From Paraburkholderia phytofirmans PsJN (GTDB taxonomy: Bacteria > Pseudomonadota > Gammaproteobacteria > Burkholderiales > Burkholderiaceae), in NCBI RefSeq assembly GCF_000020125.1, contig NC_010681.1:2356001-2420000 (forward strand): 64,000 nucleotides of DNA, written 5' to 3'. The position numbers were made by a program, and so were the translations under genes. How positions within the stretch are numbered: position 1 is the first letter of the stretch; the number at the start of each line of letters is the position of its first letter. Positions 7,516 to 17,084 of this stretch are shown piece after piece. Below the pieces are notes generated by a model. That model ran no database searches. It saw only the letters and a program-made list of their open reading frames with translations, and was not told the origin of the DNA.

Positions 7516-8388
7516 ATGAAGCTCTTCAAGCGTTCCAGTCAGCCCGAAAAGTCCGCTGGCGCAGCCTGCGATTGCAGCGCGCCTGCTTCCTTCCGGCGCG
7601 CGGCCCAGCCGCGCCGCCCGTTACTGACACGCGTCGATTGGCGCGGCGCCGTCCTGCCCGTTGTCGCGATCGTGATCTGGTGGGCCGTCTCGGCAGCGCA
7701 CGTGGGCAAAAGCGGATTGCTCGTCAGCCCGGCGCAGGTTCTCGCCACCGCGTGGCAGCAGATCGAGAGCGGCGCGCTGTTGAAAGCGCTCTCGGCGTCG
7801 CTCGCGCGCGAGGCGAGCGGCTTCGTGATCGGTACGCTGGGCGGCCTGCTGCTCGGCAGCGTGCTCGGTTTCTCGCGGCTCGCCACACGCATGATCGGGC
7901 CGAGCTTCGACACCTTCAAACAGATCTCGCTGTTTGCGTGGATCCCGTTGATTTCCGTGTGGTTCGGTCTGGGCGACGTGGCAAAAGTCGTGTTCCTCTC
8001 GCTCGCCGCGCTTCTGCCCGTCACCGCGCACACTTGCGACGGCATCCACGCGGTGCCGCGCGCGTATATCGAAGTCTCGCGCGCCTTCCGTTACTCGCGA
8101 TGGCAGCTCATCCGCGCCGTGATTCTGCCGGCCGCGCTGCCGTCGATTTTCACCGGCATCTATCTCGCCTTGATCTATTCGTGGCTCGCCACGCTCGGCG
8201 CCGAATATCTGCTGGTGGCCGGCAGCGGCATCGGCAACACGCTGATCGACGGCAGCGAGCAGTTCCGCATGGATCTGGTGCTGTTCGGCGTGATCGTGAT
8301 CGGCGTGACCGGCTGGGCGTTGAACGCGCTGGCGCGCGCCGTGGAGCGGGCAATCTTTGCGCGCCGGTTCCAGCCGGCCACGCGCTGA
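7516..8388 (+). CDS. ABC transporter permease, SsuC/TauC type (second copy)
   Basis: 290 residues with a 45-residue hydrophilic N-terminal extension containing a CDC pair, then about six membrane segments. The cytoplasmic EAA loop reads YIEVSRAFRYSRWQLIRAVILPAALPSIFTGIYLAL, and the conserved QISLFAWIPLISVWFGLGDVAKV segment matches the KxxPxxAWxPLxxxWFG pattern of SsuC proteins. GAGGA lies upstream of the ATG. Probable partner of the permease at 6610. Confidence 0.9.
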   Translation: MKLFKRSSQPEKSAGAACDCSAPASFRRAAQPRRPLLTRVDWRGAVLPVVAIVIWWAVSAAHVGKSGLLVSPAQVLATAWQQIESGALLKALSASLAREASGFVIGTLGGLLLGSVLGFSRLATRMIGPSFDTFKQISLFAWIPLISVWFGLGDVAKVVFLSLAALLPVTAHTCDGIHAVPRAYIEVSRAFRYSRWQLIRAVILPAALPSIFTGIYLALIYSWLATLGAEYLLVAGSGIGNTLIDGSEQFRMDLVLFGVIVIGVTGWALNALARAVERAIFARRFQPATR

Positions 8389-8422
8389 ACCTGTAGATGA
8401 CCATTCACTTTCCGGACCGCTC

Positions 8423-9319
8423 ATGACTTCTTCCACGCTCTCCGACAACATCGACATTCTTCACGTCAGCAAGCACTACGCGCAGCAAGGCGGCACGCCG
8501 CTCGCGGTGCTCGACGACATCAGCCTGCGCATGCGCGCCGGCGAGTTCGTCAGCGTGCTCGGTTCGAGCGGTTGCGGCAAATCCACACTGCTGCGATTGA
8601 TCGCGGGGCTCGACACCGACTATAGCGGCGAGATCGTCGTCGCGGGCGACCAGGTGCGCGATACGTCGCTCGAACGCGGCATCGTGTTCCAGGATCACCG
8701 GCTGTTTCCGTGGCTTACGGCGTCGCAAAACATTCTCGCCGCGCTGCGTAACGCGCCGCTTTCCGCACGCGAGAAGCGCGAAGCCGTCGCCGAACATATC
8801 GGCCTGGTCGGACTCAAGGGCTTTGAAAATTCATACCCCCATCAATTGTCCGGCGGCATGGCGCAGCGCGTGGCGATTGCGCGCGGTCTCGTGAATCGTC
8901 CGCGCGTGCTGCTGCTCGACGAGCCGTTCGGCGCGCTCGACGCGCTCACGCGCGGCCGCTTGCAGAACGAGTTGCAGCGCATCTGGGAACACGAACGCAT
9001 CACGATGATCCTCGTCACGCACGACGTGGACGAAGCGCTTTACCTCGGCGACCGCGTCGTCACGATGGCGCCGCGGCCGGGCCGCATCAAGCGGATCGTT
9101 GACGTCGCGTTGCCGCGTCCGCGCGAGCGCAACGATCCACGCTTCATCCGCTTGCGCGACGAAGTGCTGGCCGACTTCGTCGGCCACGACGGCGCGCGAC
9201 GCGAACCTCGCGTGGACCGCGATGGCCGCGGTGACGATGAACCGCACGATGGCACGCGCATTCCAGTAGTGAGTCCGCCGGTGAGTCCACCGATCACGGA
9301 ATGGCGGCTCGCATGGTGA
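8423..9319 (+). CDS. ABC transporter ATP-binding protein, SsuB/TauB type
   Basis: Cytoplasmic ATPase energising the importer. Walker A GSSGCGKST (around residue 50), Q-loop VFQDHRLFPWL, signature LSGGM, Walker B VLLLDEP, D-loop GALD and switch His in LVTHDVDEAL are all intact. ATG at 8423 is chosen because residues before it are antisense-like and it falls 34 bases after the permease stop. The C-terminus has about 35 residues (ARREPRVDRDGRGDDEPHDG onward) beyond a normal SsuB, charged and then proline-rich, not recognised as a domain. Confidence 0.92.
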   Translation: MTSSTLSDNIDILHVSKHYAQQGGTPLAVLDDISLRMRAGEFVSVLGSSGCGKSTLLRLIAGLDTDYSGEIVVAGDQVRDTSLERGIVFQDHRLFPWLTASQNILAALRNAPLSAREKREAVAEHIGLVGLKGFENSYPHQLSGGMAQRVAIARGLVNRPRVLLLDEPFGALDALTRGRLQNELQRIWEHERITMILVTHDVDEALYLGDRVVTMAPRPGRIKRIVDVALPRPRERNDPRFIRLRDEVLADFVGHDGARREPRVDRDGRGDDEPHDGTRIPVVSPPVSPPITEWRLAW

Positions 9320-9365
9320 AGCACGCGCTCTCCCCCACACACAACGAATCTTCATGGAGCAGACG

Positions 9366-10739
9366 ATGAGCAGCGAAAAACGGCCGAAGCGGCAGATCAG
9401 ACTGGGCGCGTTCCTGATGGAGACAGGCCATCACATCGCCGCTTGGCGCCATCCCGATGCACATGCGAGCGGTGGGCTCGACTTCGCGCACTACGCGGAA
9501 CTCGCGCAGATCGCCGAGCGCGCCAAATTCGACGCGATTTTTTTCGCCGACAGCGTGAGCGTACGCGACACCAATCTGCCTTCGCTATCCCGCACCGCGC
9601 GCGCCGATCATTTCGAACCGTTGACCTTGCTGTCGGCACTCTCGGTCGTGACGAAACACGTCGGCCTGATCGCGACGGTCTCCACGACATTCAACGAACC
9701 GTATAACCTCGCGCGCAAATTCGCCTCGCTCGATCATCTGAGCGGCGGCCGCTCGGGCTGGAATCTCGTCACGTCCAGCACGGAATCCGAGGCGCTCAAT
9801 TTCAGTTTCGAGCGCCATCCGGACCATGCGGTCCGCTACGAGCGCGCGCGCGAGTTCTACGACGTGGTGGCGGGTCTGTGGGATAGCTGGGAAGACGATG
9901 CGTTTCTCCGCGACAAGGAGAGCGGCGTCTACTTCGACCCGGACAAGCTGCACGTGCTCGGCCACGCGGGCAAGCACTTCAAGGTGCGCGGACCGCTGAA
10001 CGTCGCGCGTTCGCCGCAGGGCTGGCCGGTCGTCGTGCAAGCCGGTGCGTCCGAGGCCGGGCGCGAACTCGCCGCGCAAACCGCGGAGGTGATCTTCGTC
10101 GCGCATCAAACGCTCGAGGAAGCGCAGTCGTTCTATCGCGACGTCAAAGGGCGTCTCGCGAAATATGGGCGCGCGCCGGATCATCTGAAGATCATGCCGG
10201 GCATTTTCCCGATTGTCGGCCGCACGCAGGAAGAAGCCGAGGAGAAATTCGCCGCGCTGCAGGACCTAATTCATCCGACCGTCGGTCTCTCGCTGCTGTC
10301 GAATATGTCGGGCGGCGTGGATCTCTCGCAGTATCCCGTCGACGGGCCGTTGCCCGAACTGCCGGAAACGAACGGCGGCAAGAGCCGTCAACGGCTGCTG
10401 TTCGATCTCGCGCGGCGCGAGAACCTGACGATTCGCGACCTGTATCTGCGCATCGCGGGCGCGCGTGGGCATCAGCAGGTGGTCGGCACGCCCAGCAGCA
10501 TTGCGGACCAGTTGCAGCAATGGTTCGAAGAAGAAGGCGCCGATGGGTTCAACATCATGTCGCCATGGTTGCCGGGCGGCTTGACGGAATTCGCCGACCT
10601 GGTGGTGCCGGAGTTGCAACGGCGCGGACTGTTCCGCACGGAATACGAGGGAAACACGCTGCGTGAAAACCTTGGGCTGCCGCGCCCTGTGAATCGTTAT
10701 GCGTCGGCGACGCCGCAGGTAGCCGCGATAGCAGGCTGA
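9366..10739 (+). CDS. FMN-dependent monooxygenase, NtaA/SnaA/DszA family
   Basis: A 457-residue bacterial-luciferase-like flavin monooxygenase. The N-terminus (IRLGAFLMETGHHIAAWRHPDA), YAELAQIAERAKFDAIFFADS, the LEPLT-like segment (FEPLTLLSALSVVTKHVGLIATVSTTFNEPYNLARKFASLDHLSGGRSGWNLVTS) and the EFADLVVPELQRRG C-terminus are typical of NtaA, SnaA, DszA and dimethyl-sulfide monooxygenase DmoA. Such enzymes use FMNH2 from a separate reductase; none is encoded nearby. GGAG lies 6 bases before ATG 9366, making it better than ATG 9354. In this operon it would cleave a C-S bond of the imported compound. The substrate is inferred from context only. Confidence 0.9.
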   Translation: MSSEKRPKRQIRLGAFLMETGHHIAAWRHPDAHASGGLDFAHYAELAQIAERAKFDAIFFADSVSVRDTNLPSLSRTARADHFEPLTLLSALSVVTKHVGLIATVSTTFNEPYNLARKFASLDHLSGGRSGWNLVTSSTESEALNFSFERHPDHAVRYERAREFYDVVAGLWDSWEDDAFLRDKESGVYFDPDKLHVLGHAGKHFKVRGPLNVARSPQGWPVVVQAGASEAGRELAAQTAEVIFVAHQTLEEAQSFYRDVKGRLAKYGRAPDHLKIMPGIFPIVGRTQEEAEEKFAALQDLIHPTVGLSLLSNMSGGVDLSQYPVDGPLPELPETNGGKSRQRLLFDLARRENLTIRDLYLRIAGARGHQQVVGTPSSIADQLQQWFEEEGADGFNIMSPWLPGGLTEFADLVVPELQRRGLFRTEYEGNTLRENLGLPRPVNRYASATPQVAAIAG

Positions 10740-10808
10740 TCTGGCAACGGCAGGCACGCTGCCGGACACCTTCTCTTCACAAAGACATCAAGACATCAGG
10801 AGCCTTTC

Positions 10809-11756
10809 ATGAGTGCAGCCGCAGTGCAGGACATACAGTCGATTCAGGTCACGCCGCTTTCCGCGCATATCGGCGCGGAAATCCACGGTGTCGATCTCAC
10901 GCAGAAGCTCGACGCGCGCCAGATCGCGGAGATTCGCGCCGCGCTGCTGAAGTGGCGCGTCGTTTTCTTTCGCGAGCAGTTCCTCACGCACGAGCAGCAC
11001 GTGGCGTTCTCGGCGCAGTTCGGCGAACTGACCTTGGGGCATCCGGTGTTTGGTCACGTGGACGGTTATCCAGAGGTCTACTCGATTTCGAAGTACCGCA
11101 AAGCGACGCGTTTCGAGGGACAAACGCTGCAACGTCCGTGGACCGGCTGGCACACGGACGTAACGGCCGCGCTCAATCCGCCGTGGGCGTCGATCCTGCG
11201 CGGCGTGACGATTCCGCCTTACGGCGGCGACACGCAGTGGACCAACCTGGTGGCGGCCTATCAGAAGCTTTCCGCACCGCTGCGTGGGTTCGTCGACGGT
11301 CTGCGCGGGCTGCACCGTTTCACGCCGCCGGCCGGCGCGAGCGGCACCGAAGCGTTCAACAAAGCCGTCGAGCAACGCACGCTCGTCACCGAACATCCGC
11401 TGGTTAGAGTTCATCCGGAAACGGGCGAGCGGGCGCTCTATGTGAGCCCGAGTTTCCTGAAGTCGATCGTCGGCGTGAGCCCGCGCGAAAGCCAGGTGTT
11501 GCTCGAACTGCTCTGGGAACACGTCACGCGGCCGGAGTTCACCGTGCGCTTCAAATGGGAGGCAGGCAGCGTCGCGTTCTGGGACAACCGGGCGACGGCA
11601 CATCTCGCGCCCACGGATATTTTCGATCTCGAGTTCGACCGGCAACTGTATCGCACGACGCTCGTCGGCGACGTGCCCGTTGGTCCGGACGGCACGCAAT
11701 CGGTGGCGCTTGAAGGCTCACCGGTAAGCGCCGCCGCGGCCGTCGCCCTGAACTGA
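10809..11756 (+). CDS. TauD/TfdA-family 2-oxoglutarate-dependent dioxygenase
   Basis: 315 residues, full length for the family. Fe(II) ligands are visible as H115 and D117 in GWHTDVTA and H265 in [14 protein letters not shown]282 in [11 protein letters not shown] is placed to bind 2-oxoglutarate. The N-terminal [12 protein letters not shown] and [24 protein letters not shown] segments are characteristic of TauD, AtsK and related alkylsulfatases or taurine dioxygenases. AGGAG (10799-10803) precedes the ATG at 10809. Last gene of the operon; it likely releases sulfite or sulfate from a sulfonate or sulfate ester. TauD versus AtsK-type specificity cannot be decided here. Confidence 0.92.
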   Translation: MSAAAVQDIQSIQVTPLSAHIGAEIHGVDLTQKLDARQIAEIRAALLKWRVVFFREQFLTHEQHVAFSAQFGELTLGHPVFGHVDGYPEVYSISKYRKATRFEGQTLQRPWTGWHTDVTAALNPPWASILRGVTIPPYGGDTQWTNLVAAYQKLSAPLRGFVDGLRGLHRFTPPAGASGTEAFNKAVEQRTLVTEHPLVRVHPETGERALYVSPSFLKSIVGVSPRESQVLLELLWEHVTRPEFTVRFKWEAGSVAFWDNRATAHLAPTDIFDLEFDRQLYRTTLVGDVPVGPDGTQSVALEGSPVSAAAAVALN

Positions 11757-11954
11757 GGCAAAGGTGCGGCGCGCGAGCAGGCAACCGGCAGCAGATGCAC
11801 CGGTGACCCGCGCCGCCGGTCGGATCGGCAGCGTGGGGTGCGCTAGCGCTCTGTTTCTCGAATGACAGCGCCGAGCGCCATGCCAGGCTGACCGCGTTCG
11901 ACTTCAGCGCGACAGCGACATACACGGGCGCTTGAGCGAGCGCCAGTTCGCCTT

Positions 11955-11985
11955 CGGGCGAGCCGAGCTTTCGTAGGCTCGCCCG
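11955..11985. repeat. Hairpin with 10-bp perfect stem downstream of the organosulfur operon
   Basis: CGGGCGAGCC and GGCTCGCCCG pair across an 11-base loop. It lies in the 430-base gap between the dioxygenase stop and the phospholipase-like gene. No T-tract follows, so it may be a processing or Rho-assisted stop rather than a classic terminator. The rest of this gap (11757-12188) has no convincing gene; minus-strand frames here look like a scrambled coding remnant (see rejected list). Confidence 0.5.
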
Positions 11986-12188
11986 GGTTCACCGCAATGC
12001 GATGCGACGCGCGCGGATCCGCGTCGCCCGCCTCCCCGCTCGTCCGGCCGCCGTTGCGGCATCGGCAATGCTTCAACCTGAACCGACCCATCGCCGCTAT
12101 CCACGCCGCTACACGGCAACTTCGCTCTACTCGACGCGCCCCGCGCTTGCGGCTATCTTACGGACACGCACGCTCGAAGGGCACAACC

Positions 12189-13742
12189 ATGGCGACGTTC
12201 CGCGGTCTCGTTGCAGTCTTGCTGATCACGCTGCTGTCCGCCTGCGCGAGCTTGCCGCCGCAGACCGGCCGCACCGCGACGCACGCGCTGACCGACACGG
12301 ACAGCACGCGTCTCGCCACCGCCTTTATCCCGCAGGAGCGCAAGCACCCCGAGAACAGTGCGTTCCATCTGCTGCCCAACGGCGTCGATGCCCTGCTCGC
12401 CCGCATCGTGCTGGCCGAGACGGCCGAGCGGACTCTCGACCTGCAGTACTACATCTGGCACGACGATCTGACCGGCCGCCATCTGGCCGACGCGGTGCTC
12501 AAAGCCGCCGATCGCGGCGTCAGGGTTCGCATTCTGCTGGACGATCTGGGCACGGGCGCCGACGATAAAGTCCTGCTCGCCATCAGCTCACACCCCAACA
12601 TCGAAATACGGCTTTTCAATCCGATCGCCAACCGCACCTTCAAGAAGCTGGGGACCGCGCTCGAGTTCAGCCGGGTCAACCGGCGCATGCACAACAAGTC
12701 GCTGATCGCGGACAACCAGGCCGCGATTCTCGGCGGCCGCAATATCGGCGACGAGTACTTCGGCGCATCCAGCGAGGTCGATTTCGGCGACCTCGACGTG
12801 CTGACTTTCGGACCCGTGGTGCATAAGGTCTCAAACGCCTTCGACGAATTCTGGAACTCGGACGCCGCGTACCCGATCGCCAGTCTGACCGGACATGCCG
12901 CCGAGCCGGACGCGCTGCCGGCCTATCGCGCGAAGCTCACGGCGTTCGTCGCGGCCGAGCACGATTCGCCGTATGTCACGCAGGCGCGAGCACGCCTTCG
13001 CGACACGCTGCAAGCGCGCGAGGCCGACTTCTCCTGGGGCAAGGCGACGCTCCTCTACGACGATCCCGCCAAGATCACCCGCTCGCCCGGCGACCCGCAG
13101 GGACATCTGTTATCGCAGTTCCATGCGTTGAGTGTCGAGCCGGCGAAGGAAGTGCTGATCATCTCGCCGTATTTCGTCCCCGGCAAAAAGGGCGTGGAAT
13201 GGATGCGCGCGCAAACTCGGCGCGGCGTACGCGTCACGGTGCTGACGAATTCTCTTGCCGCCACCGACGTCGCCGCGGTTCACGCGGGATATCAGCGCTA
13301 TCGCAAGGATCTGCTCGACGCCGGTGTGCATCTGTATGAGTTGAAGCCTGCGCCGGACGAGGACGCCGGCGAGAAGAAGAAATCGATTCTGGGTTCCTCG
13401 AAAGCCTCGCTGCATGCGAAGACCTATGTCTTCGACAGAAGCAGCATCTTTATCGGCTCGATGAATCTCGACCCTCGGTCGATTACGCTCAATACGGAAA
13501 TCGGCGTGTACTGCGAAAGCGCCCCACTCGCCGCGCAAGTCGCGGATGGCGTCGAGCCGAAGCTCGATCAGCTCGCGTGGCGGCTCGAAACCCGCACGGA
13601 CGCGAACGGCACGAGCAGGATCGTGTGGATCGACACCGCGCCGGACGGCACAGTCAGGGAACTCGACGAACCTGGTGTGTCGCGCATGAAGCGCGTCGGC
13701 ATCTGGTTTCTGGGTTTGTTGCCGATCGAGTCGCAGTTGTGA
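12189..13742 (+). CDS. Phospholipase D-family lipoprotein (cardiolipin synthase C-like)
   Basis: 517 residues with a lipoprotein signal (FRGLVAVLLITLLSAC, lipidated Cys about residue 19), so probably membrane-anchored and facing the periplasm. Two HKD motifs are intact: HNKSLIAD at H168 followed by GGRNIGDEYF, and HAKTYVFD at H409 followed by GSMNLDPRS. The LDLQYYIWHDDLTGRHLADAVLKAADRGVRVRILLDD segment is typical of ClsC/YmdC proteins, which make cardiolipin from phosphatidylglycerol and phosphatidylethanolamine. The longer frame upstream to 11997 is Arg-rich and antisense-like, so the ATG with the lipobox is preferred. No ymdB-like partner is adjacent. Confidence 0.9.
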   Translation: MATFRGLVAVLLITLLSACASLPPQTGRTATHALTDTDSTRLATAFIPQERKHPENSAFHLLPNGVDALLARIVLAETAERTLDLQYYIWHDDLTGRHLADAVLKAADRGVRVRILLDDLGTGADDKVLLAISSHPNIEIRLFNPIANRTFKKLGTALEFSRVNRRMHNKSLIADNQAAILGGRNIGDEYFGASSEVDFGDLDVLTFGPVVHKVSNAFDEFWNSDAAYPIASLTGHAAEPDALPAYRAKLTAFVAAEHDSPYVTQARARLRDTLQAREADFSWGKATLLYDDPAKITRSPGDPQGHLLSQFHALSVEPAKEVLIISPYFVPGKKGVEWMRAQTRRGVRVTVLTNSLAATDVAAVHAGYQRYRKDLLDAGVHLYELKPAPDEDAGEKKKSILGSSKASLHAKTYVFDRSSIFIGSMNLDPRSITLNTEIGVYCESAPLAAQVADGVEPKLDQLAWRLETRTDANGTSRIVWIDTAPDGTVRELDEPGVSRMKRVGIWFLGLLPIESQL

Positions 13743-13802
13743 CGGGCAGCCCGGCATGGAGAAAGTGTCCCCTGCTGCGGCGCCAAACCGGACTCCAGCG
13801 CG

Positions 13803-14633
13803 TTACCGCTTGATCCTCAGATACGCGCGGCTGATCGCGGGCCGCGTATGCACCCACAATCGCGAGGCCAGCCACGAAGCCGGACGGTCGCGCACTTCAA
13901 GGCGAGTGATCGAGCGCGCCGCGCCATCGTTGCGGCCTGAATAGTTCGAACCCGTCTCGCACGTGTAGAAGTGGCGGAAGCCGGCCTCAGCCGCGATGCG
14001 CCGATAGTCCTCGTCGTGGTATCCCTGCGGCCAGCACAGATGATCCGACACGGCGCCCAGTTTTTGCTCGAACGTGGCACGTGCGCTGGCGAGATCGCGT
14101 GTCAACCCGGCGCACTTTTGCTCTGCATTGGCGGACACCCGATCCCACCGCACATGGCTATGCGTGTGGCTGTGAAATTCGAACGTGCCGGCTTCACGCA
14201 TCGCGTCGATTTCCGACCAGCGCAGAATCGCGCGATCGGGTTCACCGTTTTCGATCGCCAACTCGCCATCGCGATGATTGAGCAACGCAGGCAGCGCGCC
14301 ACCCGAACGCGCGTGCGCACGCACCGGCCCTTCGCCGATCCAGCTCGTCACCAGAAAGCACAGCGCGGTCAATCCATGTGCCTGCAGAACCGGATGCGCG
14401 TGCACCCAGTTGTCGAGATAGCCGTCGTCGAAAGTCAGCACGACGGCCTTCTTCGGCAAGGGCTCGCCCGCCAGATAGGCCGACAGTTGCGCGCTGCCGA
14501 TGGTCGTATAACCCGCGCCGGCCAGATACGCCATTTGCGCGGCGAAGTGTTCCGGCGAGACGGTGATCATGCCCGGCGACGTGCTGACGTGGTGATACAT
14601 CAGCACGGGCACCGCGCGCGCGAACTTCGTCAT
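13803..14633 (-). CDS. Polysaccharide deacetylase family protein (NodB homology)
   Basis: 276 residues, no signal peptide. NodB motifs are clear: VPVLMYHHVS at the N-terminus, TFDDGYLDN (motif 1, catalytic and metal Asp pair), FHSHTHSHVRWD (motif 2, metal His) and HLCWPQGYHDEDYRRIAAEAGF (motif 3). The start ATG overlaps the stop of the upstream glycosyltransferase by four bases (ATGA), so the two are translationally coupled and probably modify the same glycan. Substrate unknown. The 60-base gap to the phospholipase stop holds no clear terminator. Confidence 0.9.
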   Translation of the reverse strand: MTKFARAVPVLMYHHVSTSPGMITVSPEHFAAQMAYLAGAGYTTIGSAQLSAYLAGEPLPKKAVVLTFDDGYLDNWVHAHPVLQAHGLTALCFLVTSWIGEGPVRAHARSGGALPALLNHRDGELAIENGEPDRAILRWSEIDAMREAGTFEFHSHTHSHVRWDRVSANAEQKCAGLTRDLASARATFEQKLGAVSDHLCWPQGYHDEDYRRIAAEAGFRHFYTCETGSNYSGRNDGAARSITRLEVRDRPASWLASRLWVHTRPAISRAYLRIKR

Positions 14634-15745
14634 GCCGCCGCCCGCCTTTCACCGTAGTAAGCGCGCCCGGCATAGATGCCGCGCAGGTAGCAGTCGACGG
14701 TCTCGTTGGCCATGGCGTCCACCGTAAAGCGGTTGTCGGTCTTCAGACGCGCGGCGAGCCCCAGGCGCGCGCGCAGCGGCGCATCGTCGATCAGACGCGC
14801 AAGCGCACTGCGCAATGAATCGACGTCATGCGCCGGCACGAGCAAGCCGTTCACGCCGTCGTCGATCAACTCGGGCACGCCGTCCACGCGCGTGCCGATC
14901 ACCGGCAAACCCACCGCCATCGCTTCGATAAACGATTGGCCGAGCGCCTCCTGATGCGTCGGCAAGACGAACAGATCGCAGCCGCGCAGCACGTTGGTAA
15001 TGTCCGTGCGAAAGCCGAGCAGGTGAATGCGATGCGCCAGACCCATGCCGTCGACAATCGCCTTGATCTTCTCGAACCACACGCCGTCGCCCGCCATCAC
15101 GACATGCAGATTGGGGCGCTCGGCCAGCATCGGCCTGACGGCCGCGATCAGATCCTCGTGGCCCTTCTTCTCGCGCATGATCGCCACCATGCCGGCGATC
15201 GTCGCATCGGCGTCCAGCCCGAGTTCATCGCGCAAGGTGGAACCGGTCGCCGCTTCCGGCTTCAGGATGCCGTCGTAGATCGTCTCCACGCGGTCTTCCT
15301 GCACGCCCGCGGAGATCAGATAGTCGCGCACATGATGGCTGACCGCGACCACGCGATGAGGAAGCCAGTTGTACGTGGCGAGCGACGTGATCGGCAACGC
15401 CAGATGCCGCGTGCGCACGATGAACGGCGTCCCCGCGAGCCGCCCCGCCATGCCGGCGACGAGGCTGTCATGGCCGCTGTGCGTATTCAGCACGTCGAAG
15501 CGGCGACGCGCGAGCAGCGAGCGGATCGTGACCATGGAGCGCAGATCGCCGCCCGCGCGCATACGCGCATGATGCACGGCAAAGCCGTCGGCACGCGCGC
15601 GTATACCGAGACGCGCGTCTTCCGGACACACGAGTTCGACGTTGTGACCCAACGCCCGCAAGGCGACCATCTCCTTGAGCGTGCGAACTTCCTGGCCTCC
15701 CCACCCCCGCGACGACTCGCTATGGAGAACACTCAATGCTTTCAT
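14630..15745 (-). CDS. Glycosyltransferase family 4 protein
   Basis: A GT-B glycosyltransferase of about 371 residues. The N-terminal domain opens with KALSVLHSESSRGWGGQEVRTLKEMVAL, holding the glycine-rich acceptor loop; the C-terminal GT4 domain has FVLPTHQEALGQSFIEAMAVGLPVIGTRVDGVPELI, including the EX7E nucleotide-sugar pattern. ATG at 15745 begins the first beta strand and has GGAAGG upstream; ATG 15769 would add eight unhelpful residues. Coupled by ATGA overlap to the deacetylase. With no export or polymerisation genes nearby, the pair may decorate a surface glycan made elsewhere. Confidence 0.88.
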   Translation of the reverse strand: MKALSVLHSESSRGWGGQEVRTLKEMVALRALGHNVELVCPEDARLGIRARADGFAVHHARMRAGGDLRSMVTIRSLLARRRFDVLNTHSGHDSLVAGMAGRLAGTPFIVRTRHLALPITSLATYNWLPHRVVAVSHHVRDYLISAGVQEDRVETIYDGILKPEAATGSTLRDELGLDADATIAGMVAIMREKKGHEDLIAAVRPMLAERPNLHVVMAGDGVWFEKIKAIVDGMGLAHRIHLLGFRTDITNVLRGCDLFVLPTHQEALGQSFIEAMAVGLPVIGTRVDGVPELIDDGVNGLLVPAHDVDSLRSALARLIDDAPLRARLGLAARLKTDNRFTVDAMANETVDCYLRGIYAGRAYYGERRAAA

Positions 15746-16303
15746 GCGCGAACTGACCTTCCAGACCACACCTGCGAACGACGGCCCGGTTTGTAATCGT
15801 TGGTAATATTTTCCCCGGACTGCTGCGACCTTAGGGCAAACGCTGTGTTCATGGGGGTAAGCGAATTAGAAGTTGCGTCGACCCGCGACGGGTGACGTCC
15901 GTGTTCAACGGATTGGCATGACTTCTCGTTGACAGGGAACTTTCAAGTCGTTGCAGAAGTATTTCGGTAGCCTCCAATTTTGTAAATAGCCAAACATACC
16001 GATTGGGACGGATTGAGCCGGCGCAAACGTTGTCGAGGAATGAGTGTTGGTTTTTGCGCAGTTGAAACGCTGACAAAAAGCAGAGGACGAAGAAACCGCT
16101 TGACTGGGCAGTGACGTTTAAGCGGCGTTGAAGGCGCTGGAGAAGCTTTCTTTTTTTACTGCGGCGGCGGCTGCGGTTTCGAGTGATCGAGGCGGATGGG
16201 TTTGCGGCGGATCAAGCCGCCGCAATGTGCAAGATGGATTAAACGGGAGATTTCATACGAGGATTAGCAGGAAACCGAGCAGGCGGTTTGCTTCCCTCAT
16301 GAC
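15746..16303. other. Intergenic region, 558 bases, no convincing gene
   Basis: Upstream of the glycosyltransferase and downstream of the DJ-1-like gene, both on the minus strand. Base composition is more AT-rich than the neighbours, with runs such as TTCTTTTTTTACT near 16150. A minus-strand frame of 75 codons (15849-16076) has no ribosome binding site or recognisable pattern. The promoter of the glycosyltransferase operon should lie near 15760-15840, but I cannot place its boxes. Confidence 0.5.
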
Positions 16304-16921
16304 TTAGGCAGGCTTCAGGTCCGCTTCGAGGAACGGCGTGATATGCCCCATCGCGCGGGACACGTAGTCCTCTTTCTCTCCCACGGGCGCGACGTAATGC
16401 AATGCGCTCGCCGCCGCATCGATTCCTTCCATCCGGGCGATGATCCAGGCGGCAAGATACGCCGAGGCGAGACACCCGCCGGCCGTCGCCATGTTTCCGC
16501 TGACGAAAATCGGCTGATTCAACACATCGATCCCGGCTTCCTGAACCCACGGTTTGGTCGTGACATCGGTACATGCCGACACGCCATCGAGCAGGCCCAG
16601 CCTGGCAAGAACCAGCGTGCCGGAACACTGCGCGCCCAGTAGCTGTTTCGATGGATCGAGTTGCAACTGCGCCATCAACTCGCTATCGGCGACGACATCG
16701 CGCGTACGCACGCCGCTGCCCACGATCACGGCATCGGCATCGCAAGCCTCTTGCAAGGAAGCCTGTGCTTCGATGACCAAGCCGTTCATCGACTTGACCC
16801 GCGCGGTGGGACAGGCGATCGAAACGCGCCAGCCCGGTTTCTTGACGCGATTGAGCACGTTGAGTGCGATGAGCGAGTCGAGTTCGTTGAAGCCTTCGAA
16901 GGTAAGAATGGCGATGTGCAT
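16304..16921 (-). CDS. DJ-1/PfpI family protein
   Basis: 205 residues of the class I glutamine amidotransferase-like fold. The N-terminus MHIAILTFEGFNELDSLIALNVLNR contains the conserved acidic E14/D15 region, and the nucleophile elbow is LLGAQCSGTLVLARLGLLDG with C99. The closest types are the isonitrile-hydratase/ThiJ-like proteins (InhA) and regulator-associated PfpI proteins; the exact activity is not determinable. It is divergent from a MocR-type regulator at 17085, an arrangement in which the regulator normally controls the adjacent gene. Confidence 0.85.
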   Translation of the reverse strand: MHIAILTFEGFNELDSLIALNVLNRVKKPGWRVSIACPTARVKSMNGLVIEAQASLQEACDADAVIVGSGVRTRDVVADSELMAQLQLDPSKQLLGAQCSGTLVLARLGLLDGVSACTDVTTKPWVQEAGIDVLNQPIFVSGNMATAGGCLASAYLAAWIIARMEGIDAAASALHYVAPVGEKEDYVSRAMGHITPFLEADLKPA

Positions 16922-17084
16922 GATGTCGTCCGTGAGTCAGGGGGCGCTGACTGTTTGCCGTCGCTTGATGAGGCCGCGCCAATGACTACCGGCCCATCAC
17001 GCGACTACGAGAACAGAGTTGCGATGTGCCATCGTATGGCCGAGAATCAATACAATCAAATAATTGTCATGGATACATTCGCGC
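16922..17084. promoter_or_regulatory. Divergent promoter region between DJ-1-like gene and MocR regulator
   Basis: 163 bases between divergent starts. The AT-rich part at 17045-17075 contains ATACAATCAAATAATTGTCATGGATAC; CAATnnnnnnATTG forms a short inverted repeat. MocR regulators usually bind spaced direct or inverted repeats in such gaps, so this is the likely operator region. The exact sites are not resolved. Confidence 0.45.

Noticed and set aside
11757..12119. Possible coding remnant on the minus strand (pieces such as [25 protein letters not shown] in one frame and [13 protein letters not shown] in another)
   Set aside because: Might be a frameshifted gene remnant, but I cannot match it to any family and no frame is long enough; left unannotated apart from the hairpin.
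15849..16076. 75-codon minus-strand frame in the AT-richer gap
   Set aside because: No ribosome binding site, no motif and non-typical codon use.
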